NCBI RefSeq assembly: GCF_014646255.1
Contig: NZ_BMNC01000001.1
Coordinates: 1,185,722-1,249,721 of the forward strand
Length of the DNA stretch: 64,000 bases
Reading direction: 5' to 3'
Source: Lentzea pudingi
Lineage (GTDB): Bacteria; Actinomycetota; Actinomycetes; Mycobacteriales; Pseudonocardiaceae
Part shown: piece after piece, positions 19,662 through 27,199 of the stretch
Layout of the letters: the number at the start of each line of letters is the position of its first letter
Numbering within the stretch: the stretch's first letter is position 1
Notes under the pieces: generated by a model
What the model was told of the DNA's origin: nothing
What the model saw: the letters and a program-made list of their open reading frames with translations, nothing else
Database searches by the model: none
Program-made: the position numbers and the translations under genes

Positions 19662-19877
19662 TCAGAGGCGCAGCGGATCTCCTGGCGAGGGCGTCTCGGG
19701 CGTGCGCTCGGCCTCGGCCTGGATCTCGATGTTCGTCCGGTGGGAGACGGGATCCCAGATCTCCTCGAACGGTGCCATCAGCGACTGCCCGCTGCCGGTG
19801 CGGCGCGCTCGCAGGGCGTACCAGGTGAACGCCGCGAGGGTGAGCGGCACGCTCAGGAACGCCAGGACACCGGCCAT
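19662..19877 (-). CDS. Small single-pass membrane protein, divergent from TetR
   Basis: A 71-residue protein. An N-terminal membrane helix (VLAFLSVPLTLAAFTWYAL) is followed by RARR, which favours a cytoplasmic tail, and a Pro/Glu-rich polar C-terminus. I recognise no family. ATG 19877 has TACAGT seven bases upstream and no ribosome-binding site. A perfect palindrome at 19890-19902 touches this -10 and lies between it and the TetR gene, so it is probably the TetR target. Confidence 0.65.
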   Translation of the reverse strand: MAGVLAFLSVPLTLAAFTWYALRARRTGSGQSLMAPFEEIWDPVSHRTNIEIQAEAERTPETPSPGDPLRL

Positions 19878-19884
19878 GAGCCCG

Positions 19885-19890
19885 ACTGTA
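19885..19890 (-). promoter_or_regulatory. -10 element TACAGT, leaderless start
   Basis: On the minus strand TACAGT lies seven bases before ATG 19877 and abuts the 19890-19902 palindrome. Confidence 0.5.
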
Positions 19891-19902
19891 CAGTGACACT
19901 GT
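19890..19902. promoter_or_regulatory. Predicted TetR operator
   Basis: ACAGTG-A-CACTGT, a perfect 13-bp palindrome between the divergent TetR and small membrane protein genes. A second short palindrome, GTTTC-CA-GAAAC, follows at about 19903-19914. Confidence 0.55.
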
Positions 19903-19928
19903 GTTTCCAGAAACGCGGTGTTACTGAA

Positions 19929-20540
19929 ATGGCCAGGCTGACGCGCGCAGAACAGCAGGCGCAGACCCACGAGCACCTGCTGCGGTCCGGACGCGAGGTG
20001 TTCCTGCGGCAGGGTTTCCTCAAGGCGACGGTCGAGGACATCGCCGCTGAGGCCGGTTACACGCGTGGCGCCGTCTACAAGCACTTCGGCGGCAAGGAAG
20101 GGCTGTGGCTGGCGATCGTCGAGGCCGACGCGGACCTCCACCTCCAGGGCCTGCGTGCCGCGCTCGAGCGGACCACCTGCCGTGACGACGTGATCGCGGT
20201 CCTGAGTGGCACGCCGGACGATTCGTGGCCCAAGGCAGCCGCCGAGGTGCTCGCCGCGACGGCACAGCAACCCGAGATCACCGCGCGGATCGCCGCCCTC
20301 CAGGCGCGGCACGACGACCGGGTGGTCGACGTGCTGGCCGAACACGCCGAGCGGCTGCGGATCACGCCCACCCTGCCACTGCCACAACTGGTCGTGATGC
20401 TCGGCGCGCTGGGCATCGGGCTGGCGCTGCGCCAGTCGGTCGCCCCGGCCGGCGATCCCAGCGCGATCCTCGCCCACGTCCTGGAGGCCGCCCTGACGTC
20501 AGGCGGCGGTGCCGAACAGGGCGGTCAACCGCTCCAGTGA
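19929..20540 (+). CDS. TetR-family transcriptional regulator
   Basis: A 203-residue regulator. The N-terminal HTH is GFLKATVEDIAAEAGYTRGA followed by VYKHFGGKEGLW, typical of TetR/AcrR. The helical C-terminal ligand domain has no recognisable specificity. The start is set at ATG 19929 (MARLTRAEQQAQ), where homology begins; the open frame extends upstream but is not protein-like. The 3' end overlaps the convergent SRPBCC gene by 42 bp. A perfect palindrome 27 bp upstream suggests autoregulation together with the divergent small membrane protein. Confidence 0.9.
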   Translation: MARLTRAEQQAQTHEHLLRSGREVFLRQGFLKATVEDIAAEAGYTRGAVYKHFGGKEGLWLAIVEADADLHLQGLRAALERTTCRDDVIAVLSGTPDDSWPKAAAEVLAATAQQPEITARIAALQARHDDRVVDVLAEHAERLRITPTLPLPQLVVMLGALGIGLALRQSVAPAGDPSAILAHVLEAALTSGGGAEQGGQPLQ

Positions 20541-20942
20541 GCGTCGCATCGAGGCCTTGTTGCGCCGCGGCACGGGGGAGAGGTCGAGCAGCAGCGGGAC
20601 GCGCGCGGTCGACCAGTCGAACGTCTCGGTCACCTCGGTGGTGCCGTCGCCGAGCGGCGTGAGCCGCCACCTCCAGCGGTGCCCGTTGAAGTGGCGCCAG
20701 GCGATCAGCCGGTTCTCCTCGAACTCCACGACGGTGTTCTCGATCCGGTACGCCAGGCCGATCCTCATGTCCATGCCGAACGCGGTGCCGAGCGTGAGCC
20801 GGTCCGGCGCGTCCGGCCGCGGCGCGAGCACGGAGCCGGAACCGTCGATCAGCGGGTGCTTCGCCGGGTCGGCCAGCAGGTCGAAGATCCGCTCGGCGGG
20901 CGCGGGCACGGTGGTGGTGACGGAAACGCTTCTCCTCGGCAC
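20499..20942 (-). CDS. SRPBCC (START-like/polyketide cyclase 2) family protein
   Basis: A 147-residue protein with the SRPBCC pattern: SVTTTVPAPAERIFDLLADP at the N-terminus, a central RIENTVVEFEENRLIAWRH and then LGDGTTEVTETFDWS, ending in a long amphipathic helix (NKASMRRSLERLTALFG). This fold makes a hydrophobic ligand cavity; members act as lipid carriers, cyclases or stress proteins. The GTG start at 20942 is chosen where homology begins. It is divergent from the HxlR gene at 21026. Function unknown. Confidence 0.85.
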   Translation of the reverse strand: MPRRSVSVTTTVPAPAERIFDLLADPAKHPLIDGSGSVLAPRPDAPDRLTLGTAFGMDMRIGLAYRIENTVVEFEENRLIAWRHFNGHRWRWRLTPLGDGTTEVTETFDWSTARVPLLLDLSPVPRRNKASMRRSLERLTALFGTAA

Positions 20943-21013
20943 GCCTCCAGCCAAGCATCCGGGGCCGATCCGCGCATGACCGCAGGCTGGGTTTGCTCGA
21001 CGCAAGTCAGGAG

Positions 21014-21019
21014 TAGTCT
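21014..21019 (+). promoter_or_regulatory. -10 element TAGTCT, leaderless start
   Basis: TAGTCT lies six bases before ATG 21026; GAGTAG precedes it but no ribosome-binding site follows. Confidence 0.5.
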
Positions 21020-21025
21020 GCCGCC

Positions 21026-21496
21026 ATGGCCATGCGGATGAACGGGCCACTGGCCGCGCTGGACCAGTGGCAGCCGGAGGGGTGCTCGATCGCGAAGGCG
21101 TTGGACGTCGTCGGCACGAAGTCGGCGATGTTGCTGCTGCGCGAGGCCTTCTACGGCACGACCCGGTTCGACGGCTTCGTGCGCCGCGTGGGCATCACCG
21201 AGGCGGTCGCCGCCAAGCGTCTCAAGGAACTCGTCGAGGCCGGCCTGCTGGAGAAGCGGCCGTACCAGGAACCCGGAGCGCGCACGCGGTACGAGTACGT
21301 CCTCACCGAGAAGGGCCGCGCACTGCTCCCGGTGGTCGTCGCGCTGATGCAGTGGGGCGACGCGTACCTGCAGCCCGGCGGCGGTCCGCTGCGGATCGTG
21401 TCCGCCGAGACCGGCGAACCGGTCCGCGTGCTCGTCGCCCCGCCCGGCACGGCCTCGCTGGAACCGGAAGGCCTGGCGGTGCGGATCAACCGCTGA
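21026..21496 (+). CDS. HxlR-family transcriptional regulator
   Basis: A 156-residue winged-helix regulator. CSIAKALDVVGTKSAMLLLR is the HxlR N-terminal signature including its conserved cysteine, followed by TTRFDGFVRRVGITEAVAAK and the wing region RTRYEYVLTEKGR. Members often sense electrophiles or redox state and control adjacent oxidoreductases. It is divergent from the SRPBCC gene and convergent with the thiolase gene (four bases between stops), so the SRPBCC gene is the likeliest target. Confidence 0.9.
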   Translation: MAMRMNGPLAALDQWQPEGCSIAKALDVVGTKSAMLLLREAFYGTTRFDGFVRRVGITEAVAAKRLKELVEAGLLEKRPYQEPGARTRYEYVLTEKGRALLPVVVALMQWGDAYLQPGGGPLRIVSAETGEPVRVLVAPPGTASLEPEGLAVRINR

Positions 21497-21500
21497 GGCG

Positions 21501-22679
21501 TCAGAGCCTCTCGATGACGGTCGCGTTCGCGAGCCCGCCCGCCTCGCACATGACCTGCAGCCCGAACCGGCCACCGGTCTGCTCCAGGTTGCCGAGCAGC
21601 GTGGTCATCAGCCGCGCGCCGGAGCCGCCGAGCGGGTGACCGATCGCGAGGGCACCACCGTTGACGTTGACCTTGGCGAGATCGGCGCCCGTTTCGGCCT
21701 GCCACGCGAGCACGACGGGCGCGAACGCCTCGTTGACCTCGAACACGTCGATGTCGTGGACGCTCAGCCCGGCGCGGGCGAGCACCTTGTGCGTGGCGGG
21801 GATGATGCCGGTGAGCATCAGCAGCGGGTCGTCCCCGACGACGGCGAACGAGTGGATGCGAGCGCGCGGCGTCAGCCCGAGGCGTGCGGCGGCCTGCTCG
21901 CTCGTGACCAGGACGGCCGCGGCGCCGTCGTTGACCGGCGAGCTGTTGCCCGCGGTGATGCGCCAGTCGAGCTCCGGAAACCGCCGCTCCCAGTGTTCGT
22001 CGCGGAACGCGGGCCGCAGCCCTGCGAGGGTCTCCGGGGTGGTGTCCGGGCGGATCGTCTCGTCGACGGCGAGGTCGTTGACCCGCACGATCTGCGAGTC
22101 GAAGAAGCCGTTCTTCCACGCCGTCGCGGCGCGCTGGTGGGACTCGGCGGAGAACTCGTCGAGTTGCGCGCGCGAGAGGTTCCAGCGGTGCGCGATCAGT
22201 TCGGCACTGATGCCCTGCGGCACCAGCCCGCCGGGATAACGCGCGCCCACCTTGGAGCCGAGGAAGTCCTTGCCCAGCGTCTGCGAACCGATCGGGATCC
22301 GGCTCATCGACTCGACCCCGGACGCGATCACGACGTCGTAGGCGCCGGCCAGCACGCCCTGCGCCGCGAAGTGCAGCGCCTGCTGGCTCGACCCGCACTG
22401 CCGGTCGACCGTGACACCGGGCACCGACTCCGGGAACCCGGCGGCGAGCGCGGCCCAGCGGGCGGTGTTGCCCGACTGCTCGCCGACCTGCCCGACCGCA
22501 CCGCTGATCACGTCGTCGACCACGGCGGGATCGATGCCGGTGCGGTCGACGAGTGCGGCGAGAACGGCGCTGTGCAGGTCGACGGGGTGGATCTCGGAGT
22601 ACGCGCCGCCGGGCTTGCCCTTGGCCAGCGGAGTGCGGACGGCATCGACGAGGACTGCGTGCTGGCTATGTGAGGACAT
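21501..22679 (-). CDS. Thiolase (acetyl-CoA C-acyltransferase)
   Basis: A 392-residue thiolase. Active sites are intact: nucleophilic Cys in VDRQCGSSQQALH, His in NGGALAIGHPLGGSGAR and the second Cys in MCEAGGLANATV. It cleaves 3-ketoacyl-CoA or condenses acyl-CoAs in beta-oxidation. ATG 22679 is chosen because the -10 hexamer TATCGT lies exactly seven bases upstream; a GTG three codons earlier is possible. A perfect 12-bp-arm inverted repeat covers the start. The MarR gene lies 37 bp upstream on the same strand. Confidence 0.93.
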   Translation of the reverse strand: MSSHSQHAVLVDAVRTPLAKGKPGGAYSEIHPVDLHSAVLAALVDRTGIDPAVVDDVISGAVGQVGEQSGNTARWAALAAGFPESVPGVTVDRQCGSSQQALHFAAQGVLAGAYDVVIASGVESMSRIPIGSQTLGKDFLGSKVGARYPGGLVPQGISAELIAHRWNLSRAQLDEFSAESHQRAATAWKNGFFDSQIVRVNDLAVDETIRPDTTPETLAGLRPAFRDEHWERRFPELDWRITAGNSSPVNDGAAAVLVTSEQAAARLGLTPRARIHSFAVVGDDPLLMLTGIIPATHKVLARAGLSVHDIDVFEVNEAFAPVVLAWQAETGADLAKVNVNGGALAIGHPLGGSGARLMTTLLGNLEQTGGRFGLQVMCEAGGLANATVIERL

Positions 22680-22688
22680 AGCCAGCAC
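22659..22688. promoter_or_regulatory. Perfect inverted repeat over the thiolase start codon
   Basis: GTGCTGGCTATG and its exact complement CATAGCCAGCAC, separated by six bases. The ATG start is part of one arm. If transcription begins at the ATG, as the -10 spacing suggests, this is a DNA operator spanning roughly -9 to +21 rather than an RNA hairpin. Confidence 0.65.
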
Positions 22689-22692
22689 GATA
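22687..22692 (-). promoter_or_regulatory. -10 element TATCGT, leaderless start of the thiolase gene
   Basis: On the minus strand TATCGT lies seven bases before ATG 22679, with TTGGCT 17 bp further upstream as a possible -35. This gives the thiolase its own promoter downstream of the MarR gene. Confidence 0.5.
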
Positions 22693-22716
22693 GACCCTGA
22701 CTATGGTCAAGCCAAG

Positions 22717-23133
22717 TCAGAGGTCGCTGCCGAGCGCGACCTCCAGCAGGTCGCCCAGCTGGTCCAGCTGCGCGGCCGACAGCCCGCTGAACGACGACTC
22801 GATCACCTGGTCGGCGAGGCCCTGTCCCTCGGCCCGCAGCCGGGCGCCTTCCTCGGTGAGGCGATGGCGCACGGCCCGTCCGGGACCCGGAACCCGTTCG
22901 ACGAGCCCGCGTTCGGCCATGCGCACCGCCAGCGAGCCGAACGACTGGTCGGTCTGGAACGTCAGCACCGCGAGGTCGTGCAGTGACGCGTCCGGCTGCC
23001 GGTGCAGGTGGCGCAGGGTGTCCCACTGCGCGAGCGACAGCCCGAGCGGGGCCAGTGCGCGGGTCAGTGCCCGGTGGTGGCGGTGTTGCAGGCGCTTCAC
23101 GGCGAGCGCGACGTCGGCGGGGCGGTGGTTCAC
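22717..23133 (-). CDS. MarR-family transcriptional regulator
   Basis: A 138-residue protein. The winged helix is visible: LSLAQWDTLRHLHRQPDAS, LHDLAVLTFQTDQSFGSLAV and the wing VERVPGPGRAVRHRLTEEG, flanked by dimerisation helices. GTG 23133 is chosen since TACACT lies seven bases upstream; a TTG start six codons earlier is less likely. The shared 57-bp region with the divergent alpha/beta hydrolase contains nested palindromes overlapping both promoters, so it likely controls itself, the hydrolase and perhaps the thiolase. Confidence 0.9.
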   Translation of the reverse strand: MNHRPADVALAVKRLQHRHHRALTRALAPLGLSLAQWDTLRHLHRQPDASLHDLAVLTFQTDQSFGSLAVRMAERGLVERVPGPGRAVRHRLTEEGARLRAEGQGLADQVIESSFSGLSAAQLDQLGDLLEVALGSDL

Positions 23134-23140
23134 AGGTTGC

Positions 23141-23146
23141 AGTGTA
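23141..23146 (-). promoter_or_regulatory. -10 element TACACT, leaderless start of MarR
   Basis: On the minus strand TACACT lies seven bases before GTG 23133. Confidence 0.5.
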
Positions 23147-23149
23147 ATC

Positions 23150-23183
23150 AACCTTGCTTATATAAGCATACTTACCTAAGGTT
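23150..23183. promoter_or_regulatory. Nested MarR-type operator between divergent genes
   Basis: An inner perfect 14-bp palindrome TGCTTATATAAGCA (23155-23168) lies within an outer inverted repeat AACCTT (23150-23155) and AAGGTT (23178-23183). The site is notably AT-rich for this genome and overlaps the hydrolase -35 and -10. Confidence 0.6.
23154..23182 (+). promoter_or_regulatory. Leaderless promoter of the alpha/beta hydrolase
   Basis: TTGCTT (23154-23159), 17-bp spacer, TAAGGT (23177-23182), seven bases, then ATG 23190. Confidence 0.55.
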
Positions 23184-23189
23184 GTTTAT

Positions 23190-23885
23190 ATGACCCGAAC
23201 TCATCTCCTGCTGCACGGTGGCGGCGGCGCCCCCACGATGACCTCGTTCGCCACGCTGCTGGCCGAACGCACCGGCACCCAGGTGCTCGCGCCCGTCCAT
23301 CCCGGGTTCGGCGGCACCCCGAAGCCCGCCGGGCTGACCGGCGTCCGCGAGCTGGCGCGGTACTACGTCGAGATGCTGGACTCGTCGGACCTCACGGACG
23401 TGGTGGTGGTCGGCAACTCGTTCGGCGGCTGGCTGGCGGCCGAGATCGCGTTGCTCGCGAGCCCGCGGGTCAGCGGCGCCATGATCGTCAACGGGATCGG
23501 CGTCGAGGTCGACGGCCACCCCATGACCGACGTGCGCGGCCTGAGCGTCGCCGAGATCCGCTCGTTCTCGTTCCACGACCCCTCGAAGCTGCCGGTGCCG
23601 CCGACCGGTGCGGGGCCGAGCCCGGACGTGCGGGCGCTCGTCGGGTACGCCGGACCGTCCATGTCGGACCCCACGCTCCTCGGCCGGCTCGCCGGGGTGA
23701 CGATCCCGGTGCACGTGCTGTGGGGTGAGAGCGACCGGATCGTGGATCCCGCCTACGGCAAGGCTTTCGCGGCCGCGATCCCGTCGGCGACGTTCACCCT
23801 GTTGCCGCGCACCGGGCACCTGCCACAGGTCGAGACGCCCGACGAGTTGGTCGCGGCGATGACCTCTGTCATGCCGGGGACGTGA
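23190..23885 (+). CDS. Alpha/beta hydrolase
   Basis: A 231-residue cytoplasmic hydrolase without signal peptide. The triad is intact: nucleophile in VVVGNSFGGW, acid in LWGESDRIVDP and histidine in RTGHLPQVETP. LLLHGGGGAP supplies the oxyanion loop. It is close in size and motif to small carboxylesterases and C-C bond hydrolases. Transcribed divergently from the MarR gene through a shared palindromic operator, it is probably induced by a compound that MarR senses. The substrate is unknown. Confidence 0.88.
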   Translation: MTRTHLLLHGGGGAPTMTSFATLLAERTGTQVLAPVHPGFGGTPKPAGLTGVRELARYYVEMLDSSDLTDVVVVGNSFGGWLAAEIALLASPRVSGAMIVNGIGVEVDGHPMTDVRGLSVAEIRSFSFHDPSKLPVPPTGAGPSPDVRALVGYAGPSMSDPTLLGRLAGVTIPVHVLWGESDRIVDPAYGKAFAAAIPSATFTLLPRTGHLPQVETPDELVAAMTSVMPGT

Positions 23886-24032
23886 CGCCCGAGGCCGTCG
23901 AGGTCGCGGAGCGCTCCGAGCTGACCGTGTCGATCACGTGCGAGCGACGTCCGACGTAGGCTGCCCGGCGGAACCCGGGGCGGTCGGCGCGCGTCGACTC
24001 GAACGGACAAGGCGCTCGGGAACACGAGGACG

Positions 24033-26063
24033 ATGACGGAAGAGACGTTCGGGCCGTACCGGATCGAGCAGTTGCTCGGTCGCGGCGGGATGGGCGAGGT
24101 GCACCGGGCCTACGACATGGCGCACGACAGGTCCGTTGCGCTCAAGAGGCTCTCGCCCGGCTACCACGACGACGAGGACTACCGGGCCCGCTTCCGCCGC
24201 GAGGCGCAGATCGTCGCCCGGCTGCGCGAACCGCACGTCATCCCCATCCACGCCTACGGCGAGATCGACGGCCGCCTCTACCTCGACATGCGCCTCGTCG
24301 AGGGCGCCGACCTGTCGGACGTGATCCGCGAGGGCACCATCGCACCGGCGCGGGCCGTCGCCATCGTCGACCAGGTGGCGAGCGCCCTCGACGCCGCGCA
24401 CGCCGACGGCCTCGTCCACCGCGACGTGAAGCCGTCCAACGTCCTCGTGACCCCGAGCGACTTCGTGTACCTCGTGGACTTCGGCATCGCCCGCAGCGTC
24501 TCCCCGGCCGCGACCAGCCTCACCGCCTCCGGCTCGGTGGTCGGCACCCTCGACTACATGGCCCCGGAACGCTTCGAGAGCGGCCCGGTCGACGGCCGCG
24601 CCGACATCTACGCCCTGGCCGGCGTCCTGTTCGCGTGCCTGTCGGGCTGCCGCCCCTTCACGGCGGACGGCACCGCCGCCCAGATCTGGGCGCACATGAA
24701 GGAGGCACCGCCCAAGGCCTCGCCGCTGAACCCGGCGGTGCCGGCGGCGCTGGACGAGGTCATCGCCAAGGGCATGGCCAAGGACCCGGCCGGCCGGTAC
24801 GCCACGGCGGGCGAGTTGGCACGGGCGGCGGCCCAGGCGCTGGTCTCGCCCGCGGGACTGGCGGCGGCGCCGATGCCTGCTCCGCTCTCGACCCCGCCTG
24901 CTGGACTGGCGTCGACCCCGCTCGCGACTCCGAGCGGGGCCCCGCTCGCCGCTCCGCTCTCGACCCCGCCCGCTGGACAGCCGCCGACCCCGTCCGCAGG
25001 ACAGGCCGCGGCTCAGCCCGGCATTCCACCAGGCGGTGTGGTCTCGCCCGCGGCCCAGCCCGCCACCCCACCAGGCGGCCAGCCCGCGGCGCTGTTCGGA
25101 CCCGCGACCCCGCCTGCTACCCCACCAGGCGGCCAGCCCGCAGCGCTGTTCGGACCCGCGACCCCGCCCGGAACCCCACCGGGCGGCCAGCCCGCATCCC
25201 CCGCCGGCCCGCCCCCGCCGGTCACCCCACTGGGAAGCCGGCCACGCCCCGCCGCACCCACCTCAGCGCAGCTCCCCCAGCGACCCGCACCCCAGTACGG
25301 GCCCTCACCCACACCCCGGCACGGCCCCCCGCCCGCCTTCCACCCCGCCGCCACCGGCCCCCACCCGCACCCGCCCACCCGCGTCCAGCCCTCACGGGCC
25401 AAGCGGATCGCCATCGCCGCCGGAATCCTGGCGGTCGTGGCAGGCATCGCCACCCCGATCGTGATCATCGGAAACGGCGGCAAGATCATCGGCTCCGGCA
25501 CGACGAGCAGCACCCCGACCACCCCGACCAGCACCACGACGACGACCACCACGTCCGCCTCGAAGGTCACCACCACGACGCGGTCACCGGAGTACGACAA
25601 GCTGGTCGCCGCGCTCCCGGAGGTCTTCCGCACCGGCCCGCCGTGCGCGCCCGCCGCCCCGGACAACGGCGTGGTGGCGGCGGTCCGCTGCACCGGCGCG
25701 AAGCCCGACGGGCTCGGCTTCCCGCCACCGGCCGAGGCCGAGTTCCGGCTCTTCGCCGACCGCCCGGCCCAGGACGCGTACTTCAAGGCGCTGGTGACGA
25801 GCAGGGGCATCCCGCGGATGGACGAGCGCGGTGGCTGCCGGCCCAAGTCCGACCCGATCCACTACGCGCTCTACTACCGCAACGTCTCCGGCCCGCTGGA
25901 GGGGGAGTTCACCACGTGCTTCCTGGCCGACGGCAACGCGCAGGTCTGGTGGGTCGACACCAAGACCCTCACGATCGGCGCGCTGAAGAAGCCCGGTGAC
26001 GTCGATGTCCTCGACAAGCTCGACCTGTGGTGGAACCACCAGATCCTGTCAGCGTTCCAATGA
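24033..26063 (+). CDS. Membrane Ser/Thr protein kinase (PknB family) with extracellular domain
   Basis: A 676-residue protein. The kinase domain (about 8-270) has the glycine loop [15 protein letters not shown], lysine in ALKRLSP, catalytic loop [11 protein letters not shown], metal-binding VDFGIARS and APERFESG, so it is predicted to be active. A Pro/Ala-rich linker follows, with a 54-bp repeat. One membrane helix (about 457-480) leads to a Thr-rich stalk and a roughly 150-residue extracellular domain with cysteines ([32 protein letters not shown]), which probably senses an envelope signal. It has no PASTA repeats. The last 15 bp overlap the convergent TetR gene. The 147-bp gap before it holds no clear signal beyond GAGGA near ATG 24033. 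Confidence 0.93.
   Translation: MTEETFGPYRIEQLLGRGGMGEVHRAYDMAHDRSVALKRLSPGYHDDEDYRARFRREAQIVARLREPHVIPIHAYGEIDGRLYLDMRLVEGADLSDVIREGTIAPARAVAIVDQVASALDAAHADGLVHRDVKPSNVLVTPSDFVYLVDFGIARSVSPAATSLTASGSVVGTLDYMAPERFESGPVDGRADIYALAGVLFACLSGCRPFTADGTAAQIWAHMKEAPPKASPLNPAVPAALDEVIAKGMAKDPAGRYATAGELARAAAQALVSPAGLAAAPMPAPLSTPPAGLASTPLATPSGAPLAAPLSTPPAGQPPTPSAGQAAAQPGIPPGGVVSPAAQPATPPGGQPAALFGPATPPATPPGGQPAALFGPATPPGTPPGGQPASPAGPPPPVTPLGSRPRPAAPTSAQLPQRPAPQYGPSPTPRHGPPPAFHPAATGPHPHPPTRVQPSRAKRIAIAAGILAVVAGIATPIVIIGNGGKIIGSGTTSSTPTTPTSTTTTTTTSASKVTTTTRSPEYDKLVAALPEVFRTGPPCAPAAPDNGVVAAVRCTGAKPDGLGFPPPAEAEFRLFADRPAQDAYFKALVTSRGIPRMDERGGCRPKSDPIHYALYYRNVSGPLEGEFTTCFLADGNAQVWWVDTKTLTIGALKKPGDVDVLDKLDLWWNHQILSAFQ
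25065..25196 (+). repeat. 54-bp in-frame tandem repeat in the kinase linker
   Basis: Two full copies (25065-25118 and 25119-25172) and a partial third encode [17 protein letters not shown] plus one variable residue. They lengthen the disordered juxtamembrane linker. Confidence 0.85.
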
Positions 26064-26618
26064 ACGGTGCCCGTCGAGGAACCGCCGCACGACGGCCTCG
26101 GGATCGGCGGGTGCCTGGGTGGCCCGCCGGTCGACGCGGCGGGCGAGGGCGCGCATCATCACCGGTCCGATGAGGGCGAAGAACGTGTGCCGCGGCGGTT
26201 CGACGACGAGGGCGCCGCGTCGTTGGTGGTGCAGGATGACGGCGTCGACCTTCTCCAGCAGCGACTCCGGTTCGGCCAGCACGGCGGCCACCTCCGGGCT
26301 GAACTTGGCCTCCCGCATGAGGGTCAGCACCACGCCGCCGCGCCTCTCGTAGAGCGACGAGTAGTAGCCCACGATCGTGAGCAGGTCCGCTGCCACGTCG
26401 TCGCCCGGCGCGTCGAGGTCGAGCGAGAACCCCGCGAAGTTGCCGCGGACGGCCTGCCGCAGCAGGTTCTCCTTCGAGACGAACCGGCGGAACAGCGTCG
26501 CCTCGTTGATCCCGGCGGCGTCGGCGATCGCGCGGGTGGTCGCGCGTTCGTACCCCTGCTCGGCGATCACCTCCAGCGCCGCGTCGTACACCGCCTGGTC
26601 GGTCACCCGGCTGGCCAC
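26049..26618 (-). CDS. TetR-family transcriptional regulator
   Basis: A 189-residue TetR protein with [23 protein letters not shown] and [15 protein letters not shown] 26618 is preceded by GGGAGG. It is divergent from a membrane protein gene, and the 114-bp gap contains two near-identical 18-bp palindromes (26643-26660, 26689-26706), the expected operators. Ligand unknown; the membrane protein is the likely target. Confidence 0.92.
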   Translation of the reverse strand: MASRVTDQAVYDAALEVIAEQGYERATTRAIADAAGINEATLFRRFVSKENLLRQAVRGNFAGFSLDLDAPGDDVAADLLTIVGYYSSLYERRGGVVLTLMREAKFSPEVAAVLAEPESLLEKVDAVILHHQRRGALVVEPPRHTFFALIGPVMMRALARRVDRRATQAPADPEAVVRRFLDGHRSLER

Positions 26619-26642
26619 TCACCCTCCCCGAACGGACGCTGA

Positions 26643-26660
26643 TGCAAGTGGACACTTGCA
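26643..26660. promoter_or_regulatory. TetR operator, site 1
   Basis: TGCAAGTG-GA-CACTTGCA, a perfect palindrome with 8-bp arms, 24 bp before the TetR start. Confidence 0.75.
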
Positions 26661-26688
26661 TGAACGCGCCGGGATGGCTACGTTGGAT

Positions 26689-26706
26689 TGCAAGTGACCG
26701 CTTGCA
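26689..26706. promoter_or_regulatory. TetR operator, site 2
   Basis: TGCAAGTG-AC-CGCTTGCA, the same palindrome with one arm mismatch, centred 46 bp from site 1. Confidence 0.75.
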
Positions 26707-26732
26707 TTCAAGTCTATCGAAGGACGGGGCTC

Positions 26733-27161
26733 ATGGCCGACGCCACCGCTCGCACCGGAGCTCTCGCGCCCACGACCGCGGAGGTCGTCGTCGGCCTGCT
26801 GGGCGCCGCGGTGATCTCGATCGCGGTCAACGCGCTGATCGCGCTGGTGGCGGGCAGGTTCATCCCGGACGGCACCGAACGCATGGGGCTGGCCGTGGCG
26901 GAGTACGCGCCGGCCACGGTGATCGGCATCGCGCTCGGCACGCTCGGCTGGTACCTCGTGCGCCGCTTCGCCCGCGACCCCCGGCGCGTGCTGCGCGTCC
27001 TGGTGCCCGTCGTCGTCGTGCTCTCGTGGATCCCGGACCTGGGCATTCTCGCGGGAGGCGCCAGCCTCGTGAACTCGCTCGCGCTGATCGCGATGCACAC
27101 CGTCGTCGCCGCGGCCACGGTGCCCGTGCTGGCCCGCGTGCTGCCGCTCGAAGCCCGCTGA
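26733..27161 (+). CDS. Four-helix membrane protein (DUF6069-like)
   Basis: A 142-residue integral membrane protein with about four hydrophobic helices: VVVGLLGAAVISIAVNALIA, a central ATVIGIALGTLGWYLV, VLVPVVVVLSWIPDLGIL and a last LALIAMHTVVAAATV. It resembles the DUF6069 family common in actinomycetes, whose function is not established. It is controlled from a region with two TetR palindromes. Its stop lies inside a strong terminator stem. Confidence 0.8.
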   Translation: MADATARTGALAPTTAEVVVGLLGAAVISIAVNALIALVAGRFIPDGTERMGLAVAEYAPATVIGIALGTLGWYLVRRFARDPRRVLRVLVPVVVVLSWIPDLGILAGGASLVNSLALIAMHTVVAAATVPVLARVLPLEAR

Positions 27162-27193
27162 CCGCGTCGGGGGCCGCCGCCCCCGACGCGGTC
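27160..27193. terminator. Bidirectional terminator, 15-bp perfect stem
   Basis: GACCGCGTCGGGGGC and its exact complement around a CGCC loop, between the convergent DUF6069-like and carboxypeptidase genes. Confidence 0.85.
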
Positions 27194-27199
27194 AGCACC

